Below are positions 1 to 13,130 of a DNA stretch of 64,000 nucleotides, piece after piece (within the stretch, counting starts at the first letter, position 1; each line of letters opens with the position of its first letter). A program made the position numbers and the translations under genes. The stretch covers positions 25,430,759 through 25,494,758 of the forward strand of contig OY783204.1 of assembly GCA_963678705.1 (NCBI GenBank). The letters run 5' to 3'. Under the pieces are notes generated by a model. It saw nothing but the letters and a program-made list of their open reading frames with translations, searched no databases and was not told where the DNA came from. This DNA comes from Panorpa germanica. Taxonomy: Eukaryota > Arthropoda > Insecta > Mecoptera > Panorpidae.

Positions 1-1267
1 GATCCATACCTGATATTAAAAATATAATTAATATAACTTATCCAAGAAACAAACCACAGTTTATAATTTATTTCTGTATTTCTCTCCTTTCGTTGCTTTC
101 GAAGCAATCTTATAAATAAATATAAAGTAGCTTTACCAGTGATGGTGTGGATTCTTCCTCGAGTTACTCTGCGTCCAGCAACTCCGACAATGTGAGCTCC
201 AAGACTGTGTCCTGTCATATGAATAGATCTTGTTGAAATTTGTGTGTTGTCTACAATAAAGTCAATGTACCGGGCAAGGAATGGTCCAACATCTTGCACC
301 CTACGTGCAGCAGTAGGGTAGTAAAGTGTTGATCCAGCGCTCCAATCAACAACGAAGACGTTAAATTCTCCTTGTGAATGATAAGCTAAAACAAATTAAT
401 TTATAAGTACTTGTAAATCTTATTTGATTTATCATAAAAATCAAAGAAATCTGTCTTACAATTACGAATGTTGATGTTGACTGATGATTCTCCTTTGTTG
501 TTCCATCCATGGACAATGAATCTTGTAGGATGGTTAGCGTTGAAGTTTGAGTTTCTCAATGTGATCATATCATTCATGTTTATCCGTTGTCCAACAGTGG
601 GATTTCTTCTTGTGAAGAGATTGATAATAACATCGCGTTCAACGTTGAAAAATGGTTCTGGTTCCTCAGGGGCTTGAAGATTAACTAAATGAATGTTTCC
701 TTCTTCATCAGGAATCAGCATATATTTACGGTCTTCATCTCCATTTTCGTCTTCTCGAATGGGGTTTACGAAGGCTGCAAATTGAAAGTAGAATTAGTAT
801 TTGAAAATATATAAAGCAGATTCTGATAGGTGAATTACATCCCAATAAATGTTTTGAGTATACTTTCCTAACAAATATTTTAAACATAATTATTTCTTTA
901 AATAAAAAGGGAACTCTACTTCATATGGAGTTTGCAAAGAATTCAAAGAATGAATTAGAGGTAAAAGTAAGTTCACTGTAAATTTAATGTCCTTTTATAG
1001 TTTACTGTGGTGGTATAATTTATACAATATTTATGACCCTACAAACAATTTATCTAAATTCTAAATGTCTTTTCAAAATCTTAATAGACTGTTTCATTTT
1101 AGTTTAAGTAGTGAAGCAACCATTCAATTAGAGATGAACTATGGTTATATAATAGTTATGTAAAATGTATATAACAGTGTTTACTTATACTGAATTTAAA
1201 TAAGTGTTTATAGCTTACCTGTTGCTACTCCAAGGAGAGCAAAAATCAATACAACTGAGTACTTCAT
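1..1267 (-). CDS. Lipase L1, insect neutral lipase / phospholipase A1 family (3' part outside window)
   Basis: Likely a secreted lipid hydrolase of the pancreatic-lipase superfamily. Exons I can place: 1219-1267 (signal peptide, starting MKYSVVLIFALLG), 460-774, 137-385 and 1-9, where the coding sequence runs off the window just after the Gly-Met-Asp that precedes the ALP motif in its relatives. Exon 3 holds TGHSLGAH with the catalytic serine; the strand motif HGWNN near the oxyanion site is in exon 2. The aspartate begins the partial last exon; the catalytic histidine lies outside. Unlike L2-L8, the intron that splits the LFTR-(R)NP junction is absent, so these two exons are fused. A TATA box lies about 42 bp upstream of the ATG. 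The family assignment is firm; the substrate is not known. Confidence 0.88.
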
Positions 1268-2056
1268 AGTCGCAAAAATTATCACACATCTTTAATTATT
1301 TTAGCACTATTTATATCAAGTATTAAGTTGATTTTATCTAAGAATCTGCCAAGAAATAAGCAGAATTGTTGATATCTCTCAAATATTTTGATAATAATAT
1401 GACGTCTATTTTAAAATAAATTCTAATCTGCAATGAACTTGATTGATATTGAACTCCACTTCATTGTTTGTGAAATCAAATTTGTGTTTTATTAATTAAA
1501 ATCTTGATAACTTTGATGAAGATAATGTCATCTATAGAATTGAATCATTATCGTGAAAAGGTTGAATGTCAAAAACAAATCAGAAAGTAATGAGATTAAT
1601 TTGGGTGTTATCGAACCCATGTACGTAATTGATAAATTGGTTAATTGCAGCTGGTTACAACATTGAAATCTGGGTTTTTCTGATTTCGTGTAATCAACTT
1701 GTTAGTACTTGATTTGACATGATGATTATTTTCATTACATGTTTGCTCTTTTTGAGAATAATAATAGATATTAACAAGTTATGCATTTTTTTCTATAAAC
1801 GTATTGATAAAAGGACGATCTGCTGTACATGATATCGTAAACACAAAGAAGACAGCAGTCGTTATGTATGAAGGTGTATTTATCTCAAAGAATTGGGATA
1901 TTTACAACTGCAAGTAGATTGATTTATGTATTAAAATCAAAATTTCCAGCACAGCTATTTCAAAATGTATTTATTAAAAGCAAAAGCAAATAATTCATAT
2001 AATTAGTATACAAATAAATTATTGATATGTTTGAATAAATATTATTAAATAATTTA
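1268..2056. other. Intergenic, L1 upstream region
   Basis: AT-rich sequence upstream of L1. Apart from the TATA box I see no ORF, RNA gene or repeat that I can support. Confidence 0.6.
1309..1315 (-). promoter_or_regulatory. TATA box of lipase L1
   Basis: TATAAAT on the minus strand, 42 bp upstream of the L1 start codon, implying a very short 5' leader. The same spacing recurs at L2, L4, L5, L6 and L8. Confidence 0.55.
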
Positions 2057-2683
2057 GGGCTTGTGTCCTCATTTTTTAGTGGTCGATTTTTCAATTGTTG
2101 ATTGAAGTTGATGTTAATAAATGTGTATTGGCGTGTCTATTTTATTAAATATCTAAATATTGACGGAGATATGGCAATTAAAAGTTTGAATTGTAGTTTT
2201 AGCGCTAGAAATGGTCGGCCATATTTGAATGACATGAAATGCATTTTAACGTCAGTTATTTGTTGAGTAGGTCAGTGCTGTGGTAATGTTTTGTAGCTGT
2301 TGGTAGTCAAATAATCAAGTCAAATCAAAGAATAATAAGTTTTTATTTTATTTAACCCTGCTAAGGCAGACATAATATTGGAATTTGATTGTTCTTTGAA
2401 ATAGCTGTAAATAATATTTGATATTTTGATATATAAATACATATAGCAGAGATTTATGAGCTGTAAGGTTGGTAACCTTACACAAGGATTGTGATGTCAC
2501 ATACACTTGGAATGTGTACAACGTTGAAGCCCTTTAATAATTAAAGAGACAAAATGACTTTTTTAATTGTTAATATCTTCTAACATATAAGGAGTTATTA
2601 AAAAATAATTGAACATTTGAGGTAACCCACTTTATCAATATATAGTACACTTTTATAGATATTAAGACATAGGACACAAGCCC
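2057..2683 (+). mobile_element. MITE family A, copy A1 (full length)
   Basis: A 627-bp element starting GGGCTTGTGTCCTC and ending AGGACACAAGCCC, so terminal inverted repeats of about 12 bp. It is flanked on both sides by TTTA (2053-2056 and 2684-2687), a possible target duplication. There is no coding capacity. An internal palindrome GTAAGGTTGGTAACCTTAC can form a hairpin. Further copies are at 18249, 29577, 34839, 54034 and 55409, with truncated ones at 31341 and 52404. Confidence 0.85.
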
Positions 2684-3904
2684 TTTATAAATTCTAATAA
2701 GTTTCCATTCCAACTGCTGGAATTTACATTTTTCTTAAATCTGCACAAGCCTTAGTACGTTGTGAAGTAGGTATAAATACTTATCAGTAAACAATAAACT
2801 GTAACCTTTATTATTTATTGGATTTTCCAAATAATGAATGAAATTTAAAAATATTATCAATTAAGAATTTCAAAATGTGAAATCCACTTTTATTATCACA
2901 CATTATTTTTTGTCTATTGTTATCAATCAACAAATATTATTATCACATGAGGATATTTTATACTGGTATTAAACTAATTCAAAACAACAATATTTATTTA
3001 TAGCTTTGTCAATTATTGACAACATGGTTTAAAGTTATTTATGGTTTATTGACCATAAGTCTAATTTAATATTAATACACATAATAAAGTTATTTTTTAT
3101 TGGGCAATAATTTATTATTTACAACCAGGAAGTTTGAAGCTATCAATCTTACTTCGTTGTTATCAGCAAAGCCGTTGACAATAGAAATTAGGAAATAATG
3201 ATAGGTATAGATTTTGATGATGAATAATGAAAGTTAAGTATACTTTACGTAAGCAAAATACGCGTTTAGTACTTAGCACGTAGCACATTGTATGTTTGAA
3301 TGAAACGAGGAAAATAAAGTATCAGAAAGGAAAACATATGCAACAAGGATCAGAGATATTCGTATGTTTACTCCCATAAATGTGTTATGCTACATAAAAT
3401 GTTCCTGTTAATATCCTAGTAGTTAGTGTCGTTAATAATTCGAGAAAAAATCTTATTTATTTATCATTTTATATGACAACATTATATAAAAATTGTATGG
3501 GTTGCCGTAACAGCTGATATTGCTGTGACGTTTAATTTTGCATCTCTTTCACACTTCTCTTGTTTTACACAGATGGCAATTTTCTTTATTTTCCTCGTTT
3601 AGCTAAATGATAGTGCACTATCATGGGGAAGAACGTAAGGCGAAATGACTTAAAGAACTCTGTCATTTGTCTATAGATTTCAATCGTTAATAACTTCTAT
3701 AATATTTCGAATTGATTATTATCAATATACAGTATTATTACTATTTAGATTAATATATTTTAATTTAAAACAAAACTCATATAATTGTTATTAACTTTAT
3801 TTGAATAGTAACTTAAGGCATGTTAATCAAATTGAAATAAAATATTTCTTTAAAACAGAAATATGAATATTATAAAATTCAATGATTTATTTCTAGAGCG
3901 GTTC
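2684..3904. other. Intergenic between MITE A1 and L2
   Basis: AT-rich, with no ORF of family character. I see nothing beyond low-complexity AT sequence. Confidence 0.5.
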
Positions 3905-5736
3905 TTATTTAGCAATAACAATCTCTGATTCCTGCTGTGCTGACCGTCCTTGTGCGAAGGGACTGTTCCGGTTTGTCCTCACATAGAAGATTCCTCGGGC
4001 TCTGCAAAAAAGAAATCGCGTTAAATGATTCAACTCGTTTCTTAAGACAGAAGATGCGCTATGTTTTAGCTACCTTCCGTGATTCGAGTCCATGCCATAA
4101 GGGGAACCCATGGGTTGCTTCGTGTTAATAATTGTGCACAATCCTGTCATCAATTCCTCGTAACTCCTGCAGTTCCATGACCAAAATCCAACGGGAGACG
4201 TAATGCTCTCCAAGAAGAAGAAATAAGCCCGGTTATGGGAGCATTCCTCTATTTAAGAAACAACGGATTAAAAACCAACGGATATATTTGTAAGTCTTAT
4301 CAAGCTTATTCTTACGAATTAAATCTATGCCGCATCCTGGTTGTACTCTTCCTCCATTAGGGTAAAAGTCAGTGTGACCAATAGGAGTTGAGAAACCAAG
4401 TCTTCCACCATTGGAATGAATTACTTGTACATATTGTCCACTACTTGGATCAATTCTTTCATGCGGCCTGTTGATTGAGAATAATGGCAAAGCTGGATCC
4501 GTTCCTATAAGATTTAAAGTTGAATAATAATTCTGCTATTAAGTTGTACTTCATTTGGAAATGATTTTACCAAAGATGCTGTGGATTTTTCCGCTGGTTA
4601 CATGACGTCCTGCGACGCCGACAATGTGAGCTCCTAGACTATGTCCAGCTAGATGGAATGTTTCGGTTGATCCTCCAGTAGCAGAGATAATGAAGTCAAT
4701 GAAACGGCCTACGAATTGTCCTGTTCGTACTACTCTTGCTTTAGCAGCTGGATAATTAATTGTGTCTGATCCTGCACTCCAGTCGATTACAAAAACGTTG
4801 AAATCTCCGTTTCGAAAGTAAGCTAAGAGAGTTACAAATACTTTGTTAAAAAAAGAACTTCAAGTCAATTTTGTTGTGTATTGTATTTTCAAATTACCAT
4901 GAGGAATTTCACGGTTTTGGGAATTGCTTCCCCATCCGTGGCTGTAAAATCTCGTTGGGTGAGCTGGATTATAATTGGAAGTTCTTAGAGAATCCAAATC
5001 TCCCATTTTTACTTCATGCGCCACATCAGGGTTCTTCCTACATGAATGAAATACTGATTATACAAACTCGTCATAAATTACAAAGTACGTATATTGAAGG
5101 AAGAGATATTTACATACAGCAGTAGGAAAGAATCAGGAAACAAGATGCAATAAGAGGAATAAACGATTGTAGACGAGGATGAGGTATTGGAGGGAGGAAA
5201 ATATGAGGGAAATGGAGGAAAGTTTGGATCATACTGTAAGTGTAAGGGGAATGCTTAAAGTAAAAGATGCATGGAGGATCTGTTGCTAGAAAAGAGATTA
5301 AAGGAACAAGATAGATGGCGAAAATAAGGAGTCGTAAGATTAGGACCTAGGATAGAACAAGACAAGTAATCAAAGAGTGTAAGAGACATTCAATAAATAT
5401 AATAACTACAGAAATGTTACATAATTTAAATAAATACATCAATTAATCTTTACCTAGTCAAGAGATTAAAATGGACTTCAGTGTTCACATCAAAAAATGG
5501 TTCAGGCTCATCGGATTTGAGATCGACTAAGTGTAGCTTCCCTGAGCCATCAGGAAAGAGGATGTAGCGTTGGTTACCCGGATATTCATCAACGGGATCA
5601 AAGTCAGCATGAACTAAAATAAGAGATTAAATGTTAAGTTAGACAATAAGAAATAGGTGGTGGGTCACCTATGTATATAATTACCTGCAGCTACTCCAAC
5701 AAGGAGGACCAATATTGCTATTGACGCCTTCATCAT
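3905..5736 (-). CDS. Lipase L2, insect neutral lipase / phospholipase A1 family
   Basis: Complete seven-exon gene, 354 aa: 5685-5736, 5454-5613, 4898-5037, 4571-4822, 4316-4504, 4074-4248, 3905-4001. The signal peptide starts MMKASIAILVLL. Catalytic serine in AGHSLGAH, aspartate in TDPALP (the usual GLDPALP is GTDPALP here), histidine in CSHNRA. The lid cysteines enclose only GIDLIQE. The loop after HGW is shorter than in the plus-strand genes and lacks the NINIR motif. The C-terminal end is longer than in its relatives and ends IVIAK. All three catalytic residues are present, so it is probably an active secreted enzyme. Phospholipase A1 versus triglyceride lipase activity cannot be told from sequence alone. 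Confidence 0.9.
5038..5453. other. L2 intron 2 with purine-rich stretch
   Basis: About 280 bp (roughly 5110-5390) of this intron is strongly A/G-rich on the plus strand, unlike its surroundings. It has no intact ORF. It may be a decayed repeat insertion, but I could not place it in a family. Confidence 0.3.
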
Positions 5737-5774
5737 ATTTTAAGGTCTAGTAACATATCCTAATGTTTATTTGA

Positions 5775-5782
5775 ATATATAA
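5775..5782 (-). promoter_or_regulatory. TATA box of lipase L2
   Basis: TATATA on the minus strand about 40 bp upstream of the L2 start codon, matching the spacing in sister genes. Confidence 0.45.
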
Positions 5783-6616
5783 CCAACCTTAAGCCGATAA
5801 AATAATTTCTTTTCAATGTAATTAATCAAAATCTGAGTTTAAATCTTATCTACAATTTATTGCTGAAATGTTTTGCGTATGTTTGCTTATATGGTACGAT
5901 ATTATTATCAAGGAATGAAGTTATGCCCATCAACACTTAAAAAGTCAAAAAATAATTAAATCTATTGTTTTTATCGTCACATCTACATAGATGTACAAAT
6001 CGTAATGTTTTTGAAACAGTAATCGTGTTCAAAATCTTATCATGAATAGATTTATTAGATAATTTGACACAAGCAAATCAGAATGCTTTTACTAAGCAAT
6101 TGATAATGACTTGTAGTTTCTTGAATATGTTTGTTGCTACATCATAAATGTTTAATGCAGATCACATGAACGAACATGAACAGCGTTGTTTATAAGTTAC
6201 ATGCCTTCTCGAGGCGCATTAGTTTCTTGTTGATTGATTTTGATAATTTATTATGTGATAAACCCTTCAGGAAACTGAAGGACAATAAACGAAGGTAAAC
6301 ATATCAATCCAATTTGACAATAATGACATATTCATCTTAAATTTTCAATTTGAACGATCATTAGTTTTAATAATAATCAAACTAAATCTAAAGCTAGAAG
6401 CAGTGCGAAGAGTGCAAACCAACTTAAATAAAACATCCTAATGCTTTCCCTCTTTTGAGAAAATTTACATAGTTCATAACTTACTTCTAATTAATAAAAT
6501 AACTTGTTAAAGAAATATAATCTTTATTTAAATGTAATTTTCATTTCGTATTATAATAATATATTATAACATTTACAAGATGTAATACATTGTAAGATAA
6601 GATGTTAATACACGTC
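5783..6616. other. Intergenic between L3 and L2
   Basis: AT-rich spacer. A short block near 6380-6430 resembles one near 8320-8420 (both contain the phrase CTAGAAGCAGTGC), a trace of the duplication that made the neighbouring lipase genes. Confidence 0.4.
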
Positions 6617-8120
6617 TTAAAAGCTGACCACACTGTCCCACCCTTCTGGACGTCCACTAGCAAATGGACTCTTTTTTGAAGTTTTCAGATAGAAAATTCC
6701 TTCAGCCCTACAAATTAAAAAAGTCTTTTAAAATTGTTCTTTAAAATTCTCCATAAAGAAATTGAATTATTAATATACTTACTGTCCAGCATTTGACTGC
6801 ACTCCCTTTGGAGTTCCCATTGGCTTCATAGTATTAATCACGGTACAAGTTCCTTTCTTCAGCTCTGAGTAACTCTTGCAGTTCCAAGACCAAAATCCTT
6901 CAGCAGACGTTATACTTTCAAGGAAGAAAGAATATGAACGACCGTGAGCGCAGCTACCTATATAAAGAAACATTTTAGTAAAATTGTATTTTCATTATTA
7001 TTTCTGTAATAGATATTGCCACATTGTCGCTGTTCATTTACCAGAAAGATCAATGCCACATCCTGGTTGTTTTGAACCTCCATTGGGATAGAAATCGGCG
7101 TGACCAATTGGAGAAGAAAATCCAAGTGAGCCACCACAGGTATGAATGATTTCGACATACTTTCCGCTACTGACACCGATGCGTTCATTGGGACTATTTA
7201 CAGAGAATAGAGGAAGAGCAGGGTCCAATCCTAGAAGAGAGACTCAGTCAGTTGGGCAACTTGATGAAAATAAACTCCAATTATATAGATTTTAATTATT
7301 ACCAATAATTGTGTTGATCTGCCCATGTGAAATGCTTCTGCCAGCGTTTCCAACAACGTGGGCACCCAGACTGTGCCCAATCAAATGAAAATCGTTAACG
7401 TTAGCTCCAGTAGTTGCTACAAGGAAGTTGATAAATTCACCAACGAATTTACCAACTTTTTTTACTCTGTACTTAGCACCTGGGTAGTTGATAGTATTCG
7501 ATCCGGCGGTCCAATCTATGTAGAACACGTTGAAATCTCCCTGGGTGAAGTATACTTAAAATAATAATTACAATTAGAACATATTATTCCTTTACATACA
7601 CCAGGTCTCTACGGGATGAAGATACCTTTGGGAATTTTTACATTGATAGAGTCGCTATTCCAACCATGGCAATAGAATCTGGTGGGATGATTGGGGTTGT
7701 AATTTGAAGCTTGTAAAGATTCTACATCATTTATCTTTATTCTTTGTGGTGATGCTGGGTTTGACCTGTTAAACATTTAGATGTAGAAGAAGGTAACTAC
7801 TTTATTTTATTGAGTAACATGTTAACTACCTTGTGAATAGATTAAAGTGAACTCCGGTTTTAACGTTGAAGAAAAGTTCTGGTTCATTAGATTTCAGATT
7901 AATCAAATGCAGTTTACCATTCCCATCTGGAAATAGCATAAATTCGCGATCCTCCTCCCCAAATTCGTCAGCTCTGTGTTGGCCACCGCTGACTGACGTA
8001 GAATTTTTGAATTAGTAACACAGCAAATTTAGTTTTTGTGATTTCAAAAAAGAAAGGTAAATTTAAATTACCTGTTGATATTCCAACAAGTGCCAAAATA
8101 AACACTACTGGAACCTTCAT
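6617..8120 (-). CDS. Lipase L3, insect neutral lipase / phospholipase A1 family
   Basis: Complete seven-exon gene, 352 aa: 8072-8120, 7830-7992, 7626-7765, 7303-7554, 7042-7230, 6783-6957, 6617-6707. The signal peptide starts [13 protein letters not shown]. Catalytic motifs: [21 protein letters not shown]; lid cysteines separated by seven residues (GIDLSGS). It keeps all six introns seen in L2 at the same sites and phases, so L2 and L3 show the fullest intron set in the array. The post-HGW segment is short ([11 protein letters not shown]), as in L2, which makes these two the closest pair by eye. An extra cysteine lies in the IIHTCGG strand, where relatives have Asn. Confidence 0.92.
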
Positions 8121-8953
8121 TTTCGTGAGATGCACACACAGGTATTTTCTACTTTCACTTGGAACTATGTTACTAAGAACTGACAGGTATGTGATATTTA
8201 AATCATATCTACTTTGATTGTTAAAGCAATATCTAATATATATACTTATAACTCTTATCTTTCAATCTTTTTAAAACTGCATAAATAATTAAATGTATTT
8301 GATTACAGTTAAGCAGTTAGTTTTTAAAAATGCAATATCTAATGCTAGAAGCAGTGCAAATGGATGCAAATTAACTCTAATGGATAGCAGCGTATTTAAG
8401 AACAAAATGGAATTTCTGAAACGCATTAAACAGATTTAAAGTTAACCTCCTAAAGTACAATTAATGATAGTTAATAAAAGAAATAGAGGCATCATTTATT
8501 TTAAAATGTTATCATTCATAAAGGAAGTAGAGGCATCAATTATTTAAAATGTAAACTGTCTTTATTTGCTATATTTAAATTCAATGAATTCTTCATTTTT
8601 TCTTCTGTTATTATACGTTTTATGTTACATATAATAATGTAATATATATTTCATAAAAAATTGTAAATACAATTAGAATAATTTTTACGTTTATGCTCAT
8701 TTAAAATTTGTAACTCATTTTTACAGTTTATAGTTTATATCAGCATATTAAAATCTAAATAGACGACACAAGTGTCATTAACTACTAAAAAAGGCACGTT
8801 CTTTCGTCTTTAGAAAACTGCAATGCTGAATAATAAAACTATAATTTTGATAAATATAATTTATTTTTATTTGATATAGTATAATTAATTAACAATCCTT
8901 TAAAACAGAATCGAAGATAGTTTTCAACATCATCTTTGCAAATGAAACACAAC
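8121..8953. other. Intergenic between L4 and L3
   Basis: AT-rich spacer. The block 8505-8590 (GGAAGTAGAGGCATCA and what follows) recurs, diverged, at about 18110-18180 on the other side of the LTR element. Confidence 0.5.
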
Positions 8954-10370
8954 TCAGACAACAATATCCTTTCGTTCCCAACCTGCAGGACGACCTTGCG
9001 CAAATGGTGTATCCTCATTTGTCCGCAAGAAGAATATTCCTTCACTATAAAACACAAGTAATTATTATAACTTCCAAATTAATTTTGAAATAAAATATTT
9101 CATTTTTCTTACACTCCAAGATTAGTTTGAACTCCTCTAGGCGTTCCCATTTTCTTCATTGAGTTGATAACCGTGCAAACACCGTCAACGAGCTCTTCGA
9201 AACCTCTGCAATTCCATGACCAAAAACCATCATGAGATACAATGCTTTCAAGGAAGAAATGATGGGCGCGACTATGAGCGCATGTGCCGGCGAGATCAAT
9301 ACCGCATCCTGGTTGTCTTATACCACCATTAGGATAGAAATCGGTATGGCCTAATGGAGCCATGAATCCAAGGTATCCGCCGTTCGTGTGGATGACTTCA
9401 ACATGAAGACCACTTCTTTGGTCAATGCGTTCATGTGGTCTATCAAGAGAGAAGAGTGGTAGAGCGGGATCCAAGCCTAAATGAAAGACAGACGTAAGTA
9501 ACTTTCTAACGGATTAATTCTGGTGACTACTTCTCACTCACCAGTAACTTTGGCAGGGCGTCCCCATGTTGTTGATTGTCCAGCAACGCCAACAACTTGG
9601 GCACCCAAACTGTGCCCTGCTAGATGGAATAAGTTTGAAGTTCCACCGGTATTAAGAATTAGGAAATCAATGAAACTAGCAACAAAGCGTCCTGTTTCAA
9701 AGGTCCTTCTTTGTGCAGCTGGATAGTTAATGGTGTTAGCACCTGCTGTCCAATCAATGACGAAGACATTGAAGTCTCCTTGCGTGAGATAAGCTGAAAA
9801 TAATCCCATAAATTACTGTAACTTCATCACTAGGCAGGTTTTCCGTGCTAAAAATCTGAAACTACCTCTGCGGATATTGATATTAATTCCCGCTGTGATA
9901 TTACTTTGCCAACCGTGGCAAATAAATCTGGTTGGATGCCGTGCGTTGTAGGGTGAGTTCCATAAAGACGCTATATCTCCATTCACAATTCTGTAGGCTT
10001 CTTCAGGATTACTTCTACAGGATTAGCACATTAAATTAGAAAGAAGTTTAACTAATTATAAAAAGATGAGAACATTTCGAAGATTTACCTTGTGAAAAGA
10101 TTAAAATGTACCCCCGTGTTAACATTGAATCGTGCTTCCGGTTCAGCAGGGTCTTCTTTCAAGTTAATAAGATGTACCTTTCCTTGGTCATCAGGGAAGA
10201 ACATATAGTGGCGATCTTCCTCTCCATATTCATTTGCTCGGCGTACATTCGCGCTAACTAGTAAATAATATATCATTAAAAAATACTTATTAATTATATA
10301 CAGCAAATTAGTGTTAATAATTACCTGCAGCAGCACCAAAAAATAACAAAAATGCAACCGTTAGCTTCAT
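8954..10370 (-). CDS. Lipase L4, insect neutral lipase / phospholipase A1 family
   Basis: Complete six-exon gene, 356 aa: 10325-10370, 10089-10257, 9866-10014, 9542-9793, 9113-9476, 8954-9044. The signal peptide starts MKLTVAFLLFFGAAA. Catalytic motifs: AGHSLGAQ, GLDPALP, CAHSRA; the lid has seven residues (GIDLAGT). The intron between the DPALP exon and the histidine exon, present in L2, L3 and L6-L8, is missing, giving one 364-bp exon. Its NINIR segment after HGWQSN resembles the plus-strand genes more than L2/L3 do. Last of the leftward genes; its promoter faces the LTR element. Confidence 0.92.
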
Positions 10371-10410
10371 GGTTAATTTGGTTGTTATATTACATTTCTA
10401 TTTACGCCAA

Positions 10411-10417
10411 ATTTATA
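10411..10417 (-). promoter_or_regulatory. TATA box of lipase L4
   Basis: TATAAAT on the minus strand about 41 bp upstream of the L4 start codon. Confidence 0.55.
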
Positions 10418-11283
10418 CCTTGTCTTAAGAGATAACAAATAATGATTTATATGTTATTAGATCGAAGTGATTGGCCATCCAATCATCCATCACCTGATGC
10501 TGATATTTGCCATTATGTGAAGCAATCCCTCTTTTTCTTATCATCCTATGCGTATCCAGTTCAACCCACTTCTGAATTAGAAACATGTTTTTCATGGGGG
10601 TCTGTAGATGTACATTAAGATTTGAATAAAACATATTTTTTAACGTGTTAAACTTGTAAATGATCAGATATTAAACAACAAGAAAGATTATCTTTTGTTA
10701 GTGCTATAAGAAAGAGACAATAGATTTTTTCTTTATCAGTAAAAGTTATTTGTAAACAATAGTCATTAGCCTGCGTAATATATTGAAATGTTATCAATGA
10801 TATCATTTGGTTGAACAAAATGTGTTTCTGTTAACATTACACTGATATTGACATTTTTTATTGATGACACATAATTACACATTAACAACTATCTTATTTT
10901 ATTTATTTAATAAAAGGAAATACAGGTTTTCCATCAAGATAAATCTATAGAAGAAGATAGAAGTTCAATAGTCTTGTTAAGAGCCATATCAATAATTATA
11001 TGAGTATTAAAATATTTATCAGAAACTGGATTCGACCCCAGTTCTTCTGTTAAGTACACGGACACTTTCCAAATAAGCTATCTCTCACCGAAAAATGTAA
11101 TTCATTATTAATTGATGTTATGAACTCGTTGCCTAAGTCGTTTCAACAAGGAGGTGTTTTCTAAAGCATTTCAAACCTTATTTATTGGTATTGCGCAGTA
11201 AAACTTGGTACTGCTTAGGTATTTAGACGCTCTTGGGATTTCTCTAGCAATTTCTAAATTATTCTGACTTCTAAATTATTTAT
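10418..11283. other. Intergenic upstream of L4
   Basis: AT-rich spacer without a supported gene. A tRNA-like stretch on the minus strand within it is listed separately. Confidence 0.5.
11018..11100 (-). repeat. Possible tRNA-derived SINE head
   Basis: Read on the minus strand, an A-box-like TAGCTTATTTGG (about 11079-11090) is followed some 35-40 bp later by a B-box-like GGGTCGAATCC (around 11036-11049), the spacing of a pol III internal promoter. No cloverleaf with a good acceptor stem is seen, so it is not a working tRNA. It could be a decayed SINE or chance. Confidence 0.25.
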
Positions 11284-11537
11284 CCCAGTAAACAATTTGG
11301 TGAAGTGCCCTATTTAGTGACGTTTCTATCACTATTTCACTTCAATTATAGTTCGCATCAACTTTATCTTCATTTGTATTCCGACAGGTGGAGTAATTTC
11401 GCCATTTGTAGCCGATAAAGTAGACATTTTATATGAAAAAATGTGAGAAACTAAACTATAAATGAACTCTTTTATGACAAAAAAATCATGACGCATCTTC
11501 AATATGATGTCAAAGTGACTCCAAAATGTTTATTGGG
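11284..11537. mobile_element. MITE family B, copy B1
   Basis: A 254-bp element with inverted ends CCCAGTAAACAATTTGG and CCAAAATGTTTATTGGG, flanked by TA on each side when the ends are read as TCCCAGT/TTGGGA. TA duplication suggests a Tc1/mariner-like origin. Related copies are at 22604, 22857 and 48170. No coding capacity. Confidence 0.7.
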
Positions 11538-11867
11538 ATAGGACCTCACAATATCATATGCACAATGTATGACGTAGTTTCTGTCTTTTTGACTTTTGTG
11601 TCCCTTTAAACTTGCCTTTTCTTTGTTAATATCTCTAATAATATCGTTACATAAATAATTTTTAAGAAACATGAGATTCTGATTAATAAACTTATCAATA
11701 TTAAATTTCGGTTTGTTGACATTTTAAAATAAGTACGTGTTGTCAAAGGTTACACACCTCTGTCTACAATTACAACACTCGTAATATTCTTGCCTAAATA
11801 TGAACTAACTATAAATTAATTAAATTTATTAATTATCTTATAAAAATTTTGATTTTTTAATTGATAC

Positions 11868-12690
11868 TGTTGTAAGTACGCATAAGTCGTACTTATCCTT
11901 CCTATTTTTAATATAAATGTTATTTATTTTATAAGAATTATATTATGTTATCTTTAATTTTAGTATTAATATTGTAACAAATAATTGTTTAAAGTTAGCG
12001 CTTGTAAACATTGACTCTGGTCTGTGGATATTTTATATTGTTATTTAATTTTTGGCAACACTGAACTAGTATTGTATGATGTAAAGTTAACAAATAAATT
12101 GTTAATATACCGTTTTGTACTGGAGTCAAAAAGCCAGTCTTCTCGTGAGTCTCAACCAAGTGTTTACTAATTGTACTTCGTTCGTACAATACTCCAATTG
12201 TAACATCTAAGTATTCAATAGTGAGCACATTTTAACTATTAATCAAATTATAACACTATAGAATTACATTTTGTTTTATATCTGTCATCTTCGTTAATCT
12301 AATAAAATACTATTGTAATTAAGTAAGCAGATATAATATTACAACGAATAAATGATATATTTTAATAAAAGTGTTTGTATTAATAGTATTTAAAAGATAC
12401 TAATTGTTCAACCGTCGTATGTTGCAACGAGGTTATACTTTAGGCCGCTCAAGTATTCTCAAATTGCAACAATACACCGTCAAACAAGAATCCTATTAAT
12501 CATCTTAAAGAAACTTAATTCTTATCAACGTGAGTAATTCAAGAAGGTGGATGATCGTCAAACTGAAGAATCTACTTCCAGAAACTAGCAACACTGCGTG
12601 ATGTATTAGCAAGCTGAGTAATCGCCTTTAGAACAACCATCAGCATCTTCACACATTTTTTACATCTGACTACCAATCCTACTTACAACA
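11868..12690 (+). repeat. 5' LTR of the retrotransposon
   Basis: About 823 bp, repeated at 16516-17306. It lies between the MITE B1 flank and the primer-binding-like site. Confidence 0.88.
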
Positions 12691-13130
12691 AATGGTGTCA
12701 GATGTGAGGCTTGAAGAGATATTCCTACACATAAATATCCAAGAGGTACGCCCAAAATTTTTTTTCTATATATTCTACACCTGGATGCAGATTAATCTGG
12801 ATGCCACTACGCCGATGGATTATTTCTAAAATTGCCGAAGAGTACGAGCTAGAACGTCGTTTCATCTGTATTTCACATAATTTTTCTACAAGTCCGGCGG
12901 ATGCAAAAACTACAGCCAGCTGAACCTGGAAAAAGAAATCTTTTGCCGCCCCGGGAATGGATGGATGCTTCTAGAACATTTGGAATAATCTAAATCGATG
13001 TTGGTCGCGTGCAGAATTCCGCACACAGCTGTGTATAGATCATAATCACTGATAAGAAAATCTTTAAGTATAATAAGACAGTATCTTTCTTTTTGTATAT
13101 AATTATTATTATAAATTGATAATTGTATTT

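Noticed and set aside
1600-1630. B-box-like GGGTTCGATAAC on the minus strand
   Set aside because: No plausible A box at the right distance; too weak for a tRNA or SINE call.
11995-12228. 77-codon minus-strand ORF, repeated identically at 16643-16876
   Set aside because: Both copies lie wholly inside the two LTRs; the identity reflects the LTRs, not a conserved gene.
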